A DNA stretch of 64,000 bases. Origin: Entoloma clypeatum. Lineage: Eukaryota; Basidiomycota; Agaricomycetes; Agaricales; Entolomataceae. The notes under the pieces were generated by a model. The model searched no databases. It saw only the letters and a list, made by a program, of their open reading frames with translations, and was not told the origin of the DNA. This document shows, in pieces, positions 60,527 to 64,000 of the stretch (within the stretch, counting starts at the first letter, position 1; every line of letters begins with the position of its first letter). Made by a program: the position numbers and the translations under genes. The stretch is from contig OY751490.1 in assembly GCA_963565915.1 (NCBI GenBank), forward strand, positions 3,968,001-4,032,000, written 5' to 3'.

Positions 60527-60928
60527 TGTTGAACATTCATGTATGGATGTATTGACAGTCAATCACATGACTATGATCATGTGTTTTTACCATGTGGCCT
60601 GACCACATGAAGTGTTCTAAATGTAGAACAATCTAGACTCGTTCTAGATCTCTGAGTCATCTCTTGACTCAGAATGCTGTGCACCACAGCCTTGATGCTG
60701 TGTACCAAGATGTTCCATCACGTTCTAGCCAATAGCATTACTAGCTCATAGTTGGTCTGTGCGCATTCCCATACCTATAAGTACTGCATGTAAAGTAGTG
60801 TAGTACAACAGAGCTAATACCCAGTAGTTCTATCATTGCCCACTCTTCTTCAAACATCTCAACCCTCTTCGCTTCAATGTGAGTATCATTAACCAGGCTT
60901 CCTCTGTGTCTGCTAGGCGTGCTGTTCA
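60527..60928 (+). repeat. LTR of copia-like element O
   Basis: TGTTGAACATTCATG...CGTGCTGTTCA, about 402 bp, with a TACCTATAAGTACTG TATA-like box at about 60770. The right border is set where the Ty3 N RT sequence begins (GLTN motif, minus strand). Its start resembles the TGTTGAACAT starts of C and K. Confidence 0.7.
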
Positions 60929-60930
60929 AT

Positions 60931-61975
60931 AGTTGGTGAGTCCTAATGGCATGACAAGCCATTCAAAAGACCCATAGCGCATGTGGAAAGCGGTTTTCCA
61001 TTTCATCCCCTTCTGCTATGTGGACAAGGTGATAGGCATGTTGAAGGTCGAGAGCCGTATAAACACTGGCTTTTCCAGTGGTCTGTAGAAGGTCGGATAT
61101 GAGCGGAAGCAGATATCGGTCCTTCTTTGAGATTTTGTTAAGACCACGGAAATCGACGCAAAGATGAAGGGAGCCATCCTTTTTATGAACGAAAAGGACA
61201 GGAGCACCGTGTGGAGAGGAAGAGGGTCAGATGAATCCAATGGTGAGGTGTTTGTCAATGAATTCACGGAGGGCATTGAGTTCGGTTTGTGAAAGGGAGT
61301 AGATCAGACTGAACGGAGGAGCGGAGCCCTCTTCAAGTTTGATCTTGAGGTCATAAGGACAGTGTAGTGGAAGAGTGTCTGCTTTTCCTTTACTGAAGAC
61401 ATCAGCATAGTCGTGGTATTCCTCAGGTACATTTGTCAAGTTGGGGGTGTCGGAAGCGGATGCGGAGTGAGCAGAAACGGAGGGAGTCGAAAGGTGAAGT
61501 CAAAAGGATTGTGTACCAGGCAATTTGCATGCCCTCATAAAAGCGGCTGCATTAATGAGTGAAATCTGCGGAGGTACGATCAGAGGTTCCAGAGGAGAAA
61601 GCGTAGCTGTCCTACCTTGGGAGGAGGTCGACATCGATGTCGGAAATGGCTCTTTTTGCATCTGTGGATGGAAAGTGATACTGCCCAATACCCAGTCAAT
61701 CATAGGATTGTGGCGGGTGAGCCAGTTGTATCCGAGAACCACGGAAGAAGCAGAGTCAAGCGGAGTAACATAAAAATCCTGTTCAAAAGATTCACCTGAA
61801 GGAAAACATATAGGTATTGTTACAGCTTGAGTGATAAACACATTAGAAGAACCATTGAAAAGCTTTAGTTCTAAAGGTGGAATAGCAGAGGTCGGGAGAT
61901 CATAAGCGGAGGAAAAGTTATTGTCAATAAAACAGTGGGTAGATCCTGAATCAATAAGTGCTGGGACAGAATCTG
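60931..61975 (-). pseudogene. Ty3 N protease and RT N-terminus
   Basis: Protease: LIDSGSTHCFID (about 61955), then SSVVLGYNWLTRHNPMIDW (about 61740). RT: PEEYHDYADVFSKGKAD (about 61430), ALREFIDKHLTIGFI with a stop next to it at 61227-61229, [17 protein letters not shown] (about 61200-61150), [15 protein letters not shown] (about 61050), and the MPLGLTN motif at the left break. The catalytic YxDD box would lie beyond the break and is lost. The family differs from A/B and D and is closer in LTR features to M. Confidence 0.86.
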
Positions 61976-62109
61976 AAGAGAAAAAAGAGGATGAGATATT
62001 GATACATAAAGAGTTTGGATCGGAGAGAGTGGATGTGTTAAGTCGGATGGGAGCAGAGGCACGGAGAGAGTCAACGCAGTCCTCAGACCATGCTTCATGA
62101 GGACCACTG

Positions 62110-63396
62110 CCTATTTTTTTGACTCAATCTCCTTATCTTTTTCCTTGGCTTGAGTGCCGACTTGGGCAGCCTTCCCTTTAGCCTTGGAAGCGGAGGAGGT
62201 GGACTTGGGACAGTCCTTGACAGTGTGTCCGACGCTACCACAGAATAAGCAAAGGTTATTATTGAAACAATGTTTGCGTTCTTGATACGTCAGTTTGCCG
62301 TCTTTGCCTAATTTACTGGAGAGGTCGGGTTTCAGAGCGGATGTGGAAGCGGAAGCAGTAGCGGGAGCAGAGGGTTTGGTTGATGATGTTTGTGCAGTGG
62401 ATTGGTTCAGAGCGGATTGTTTCTTGTCAGACTTGGGAGTGGGTTTATCGGTTCTGGATTTCTCTCATTGACGTTCCCAGTAGCGAGCGTCAATAGTATG
62501 AGCCACGGATCATAGGTCTGGTAAAGACTTGATCTTGGGTTGTTGGGAGAGGATGTCCTTGATCCAATCTGGAAGTTTGACGTAGTAGCGGCGTCAGAGG
62601 GAGTTTTTATCCCAGTCAGTCTTGGTAGCAAGACATTGGAATTCAACATTGTACTTCAATATCTTTTGATTTTCCTTCATCCGTAGGTTGTCCAACTGTT
62701 CTTCGGCTTTGCCCTGAGGGTCAATGGTACCAAACTCGGAGCAGAGAAGTCGGACGAAGTCAGGGAAAGAACCCCGCCAATTGGGTTCATTATTGTCAAG
62801 AATGAAGGGTTCAAAGAATTTGAGGGCTGTGCCTCGGAAGTAAGACATAGCAAAGTTGACTTGGAATGTTCTGAGTCGAAGTTGTCATTGTCGGAGAAGT
62901 AAAGTTTGCATTGTAAAATAAATGCGGAGAGTTTGCACAGATCAGATCCGTTGAAGGTATCCAGTTTGTTGGCATCCGACTTTTTCTTCTTTGTGTCACG
63001 ATGTTTCAGTTCTTTGGTCATGAGCAATATGGCTTTAGCTAGATTGGGTTCCTGATCTGGATTGGAATTGGAGTTGTCCAAATCTCCATGTAAACTAGCA
63101 TTGGAGGGAGGAGGATATCCTCCTGGAGGTCCGCCGAATAAGCCAGAATTTGGAGGTACAGAGGGTTCCGTTGGTGGGTTTGGAGGACTGGGGGGAAGTG
63201 GTGGAAGCTGATTGGAAGAAGGCGGAGGAGCAGATGGTCTGGGGGTAGGAGCGAATGATGATGCTATGGCTCCTTAAGGGGTAATGGTTACATTGTGTGT
63301 TCCTCGAAGGAAAGCAGAGCGTGGTGTGGATGATGAACGTTCTGCTGCTGCACGAGCAGTCCTAGTTGTTCGAACTGTATTACAGGTTTGAGACAT
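62110..63396 (-). pseudogene. Ty3 N gag
   Basis: Starts MSQTCNTVRTTRTARAA at 63396. A TAA at 63274-63276 interrupts it, then the same frame continues with a proline-rich segment and DNSNSNPDQEPNLAKAI. The capsid region (KLDTFNGSDLCKLSAF; then, after a shift, ALKFFEPFILDNNEPNW and KYNVEFQCLATKTDW) is a typical Retrotrans_gag type. A CCHC knuckle CLFCGSVGHTVKDC lies at about 62255-62215 and a Lys-rich tail follows. There are several further stops between 62590 and 62460. Decayed. Confidence 0.84.
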
Positions 63397-63430
63397 GTGG
63401 GTAGAGGTTGTTGGATAAATCAAAGAATGG

Positions 63431-64000
63431 TGGTAGTTCTCAACATCGGAAAACATCATACGAGTCGGAGCGGAGTAGCGGAGGAGCGGATGCGATAAGT
63501 GCGACGTTGGCAGAAAGGACCTGGCTTCAACTTGTATGTTGCACCCCACTCTTTGACGTGGTCCTCAATTTTGGATTGGTGGATGTCGGATGAGCAGAAG
63601 AGCAGATGAGCAGATTGACAGAGAGAATGCCTAAAGGCAAGTAGAGGCAGATGTGAATGAGGTGTAATGTATGATATTTGAACTGAGGTTCTATGACAGG
63701 TTTGGTACACTATTTATAGTAAACTAGAATGATCAGTATTATCATAAGTGATGTGCAGATATCGGAGTTGAACATCAGAACATTCGGAGTACAGAGAGTA
63801 AGAAATGAAAAGTGAACAACATATGTCTACTTGTAAGTATGGTTGAGATGTTACATTGTAGAAGTATAATCAATATAAATAGAATATTGTCGGAGTGGAT
63901 GTTGGATCGGATGAATTGTCAGAGTCGTCAGATAAGTCAGATGTGAATCATATGGTTATGACAATCATAGGAGATACCTATGCCATAAAGGTAATCCTCA
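63431..64000 (-). repeat. Ty3 N 5' LTR (partial)
   Basis: A CGGAG-rich region upstream of gag with a TATA box (minus CTATAAATAG, about 63710) and the conserved blocks at 63672-63687 and 63518-63547. The 3' border (minus ...GAGAACTACCA) is a guess. The LTR continues beyond the window. Confidence 0.6.

Larger units (their letters stand above)
60931..64000 (-). mobile_element. Ty3/gypsy element N (minus strand, truncated both sides)
   Basis: Right to left: part of the 5' LTR (about 63431 to the window end), gag, CCHC knuckle, protease and the first third of RT, then truncation by the O LTR at about 60930. Stops and shifts are frequent. Confidence 0.85.

Noticed and set aside
1..64000. CRISPR arrays, bacterial operons, defence or biosynthetic clusters
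   Set aside because: No spacer-repeat pattern or operon layout. Introns, the intron-bearing tRNA and retroelements show a eukaryotic fungal genome, and the single MDR enzyme has no cluster partners.

Overview
The window is a transposon graveyard and nursery from a filamentous basidiomycete, most likely a mushroom-forming agaricomycete. The clues are host genes with 48-67 bp GT-AG introns, a DUF7918-like gene pair, an F-box protein of the agaricomycete type, chromodomain Ty3 elements and copia elements with half-initiator-tRNA primer sites. I cannot name the species. About 85% of the bases belong to mobile elements, and only about 8 kb (35.2-43.9 kb) looks like an ordinary host gene island.

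Layout. 1-1608: end of a Ty3 pol (element A). 1609-7736: a minus-strand Ty3 of the same family (B), crossed by a 200-N assembly gap. 7737-13361: an old copia wreck (E) holding a 1.3 kb solo LTR. 13362-27587: a copia element (C) whose RT is split by a Ty3 element (D, 17351-24464). D itself carries two solo LTRs, and C's 3' LTR is split by a Tc1/mariner element (25856-27472). 28622-35223: a minus-strand copia (G) with identical LTRs, split by a further solo LTR. 35661-43368: host genes, namely a five-exon MDR oxidoreductase, an intact and a decayed DUF7918-like gene, a tRNA-Leu(CAA) with intron, and an intronless F-box gene. 43574-45443: a proline-rich gene broken by a solo LTR. 45741-47864: the 3' end of a minus-strand Ty3 (M) with a spliced Zn2Cys6 gene lying antisense between pol and the 3' LTR. 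47865-49873: 5' end of a Ty3 (H, same family as A and B). 49874-59136: a pol-deleted copia (J) into which the intact copia K (50281-57007) has jumped. 59137-60928: 3' end of another copia (O). 60931-64000: a minus-strand Ty3 (N) running off the window.

How the parts relate. Target-site duplications let the insertions be ordered: the solo LTRs are younger than D, E and G; D and Tc1 are younger than C; K is younger than J, which is younger than H. K has identical 342-bp LTRs, a 5-bp duplication and an uninterrupted gag-pol of about 1,727 codons, so it is the best candidate for a live element.

The most interesting signals are: the spliced antisense Zn2Cys6 gene inside Ty3 element M; a 252-codon cysteine-rich open frame in the leader of K that starts inside the primer-binding site; a Tf1/sushi-type self-priming signature plus clustered TGACTCA (Gcn4/AP-1-type) sites in the A/B/H Ty3 LTRs; and a 15-nt half-initiator-tRNA primer site shared by the copia families. 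Several frameshifts fall in homopolymers and may be sequencing errors. No CRISPR array, bacterial operon or defence island is present.
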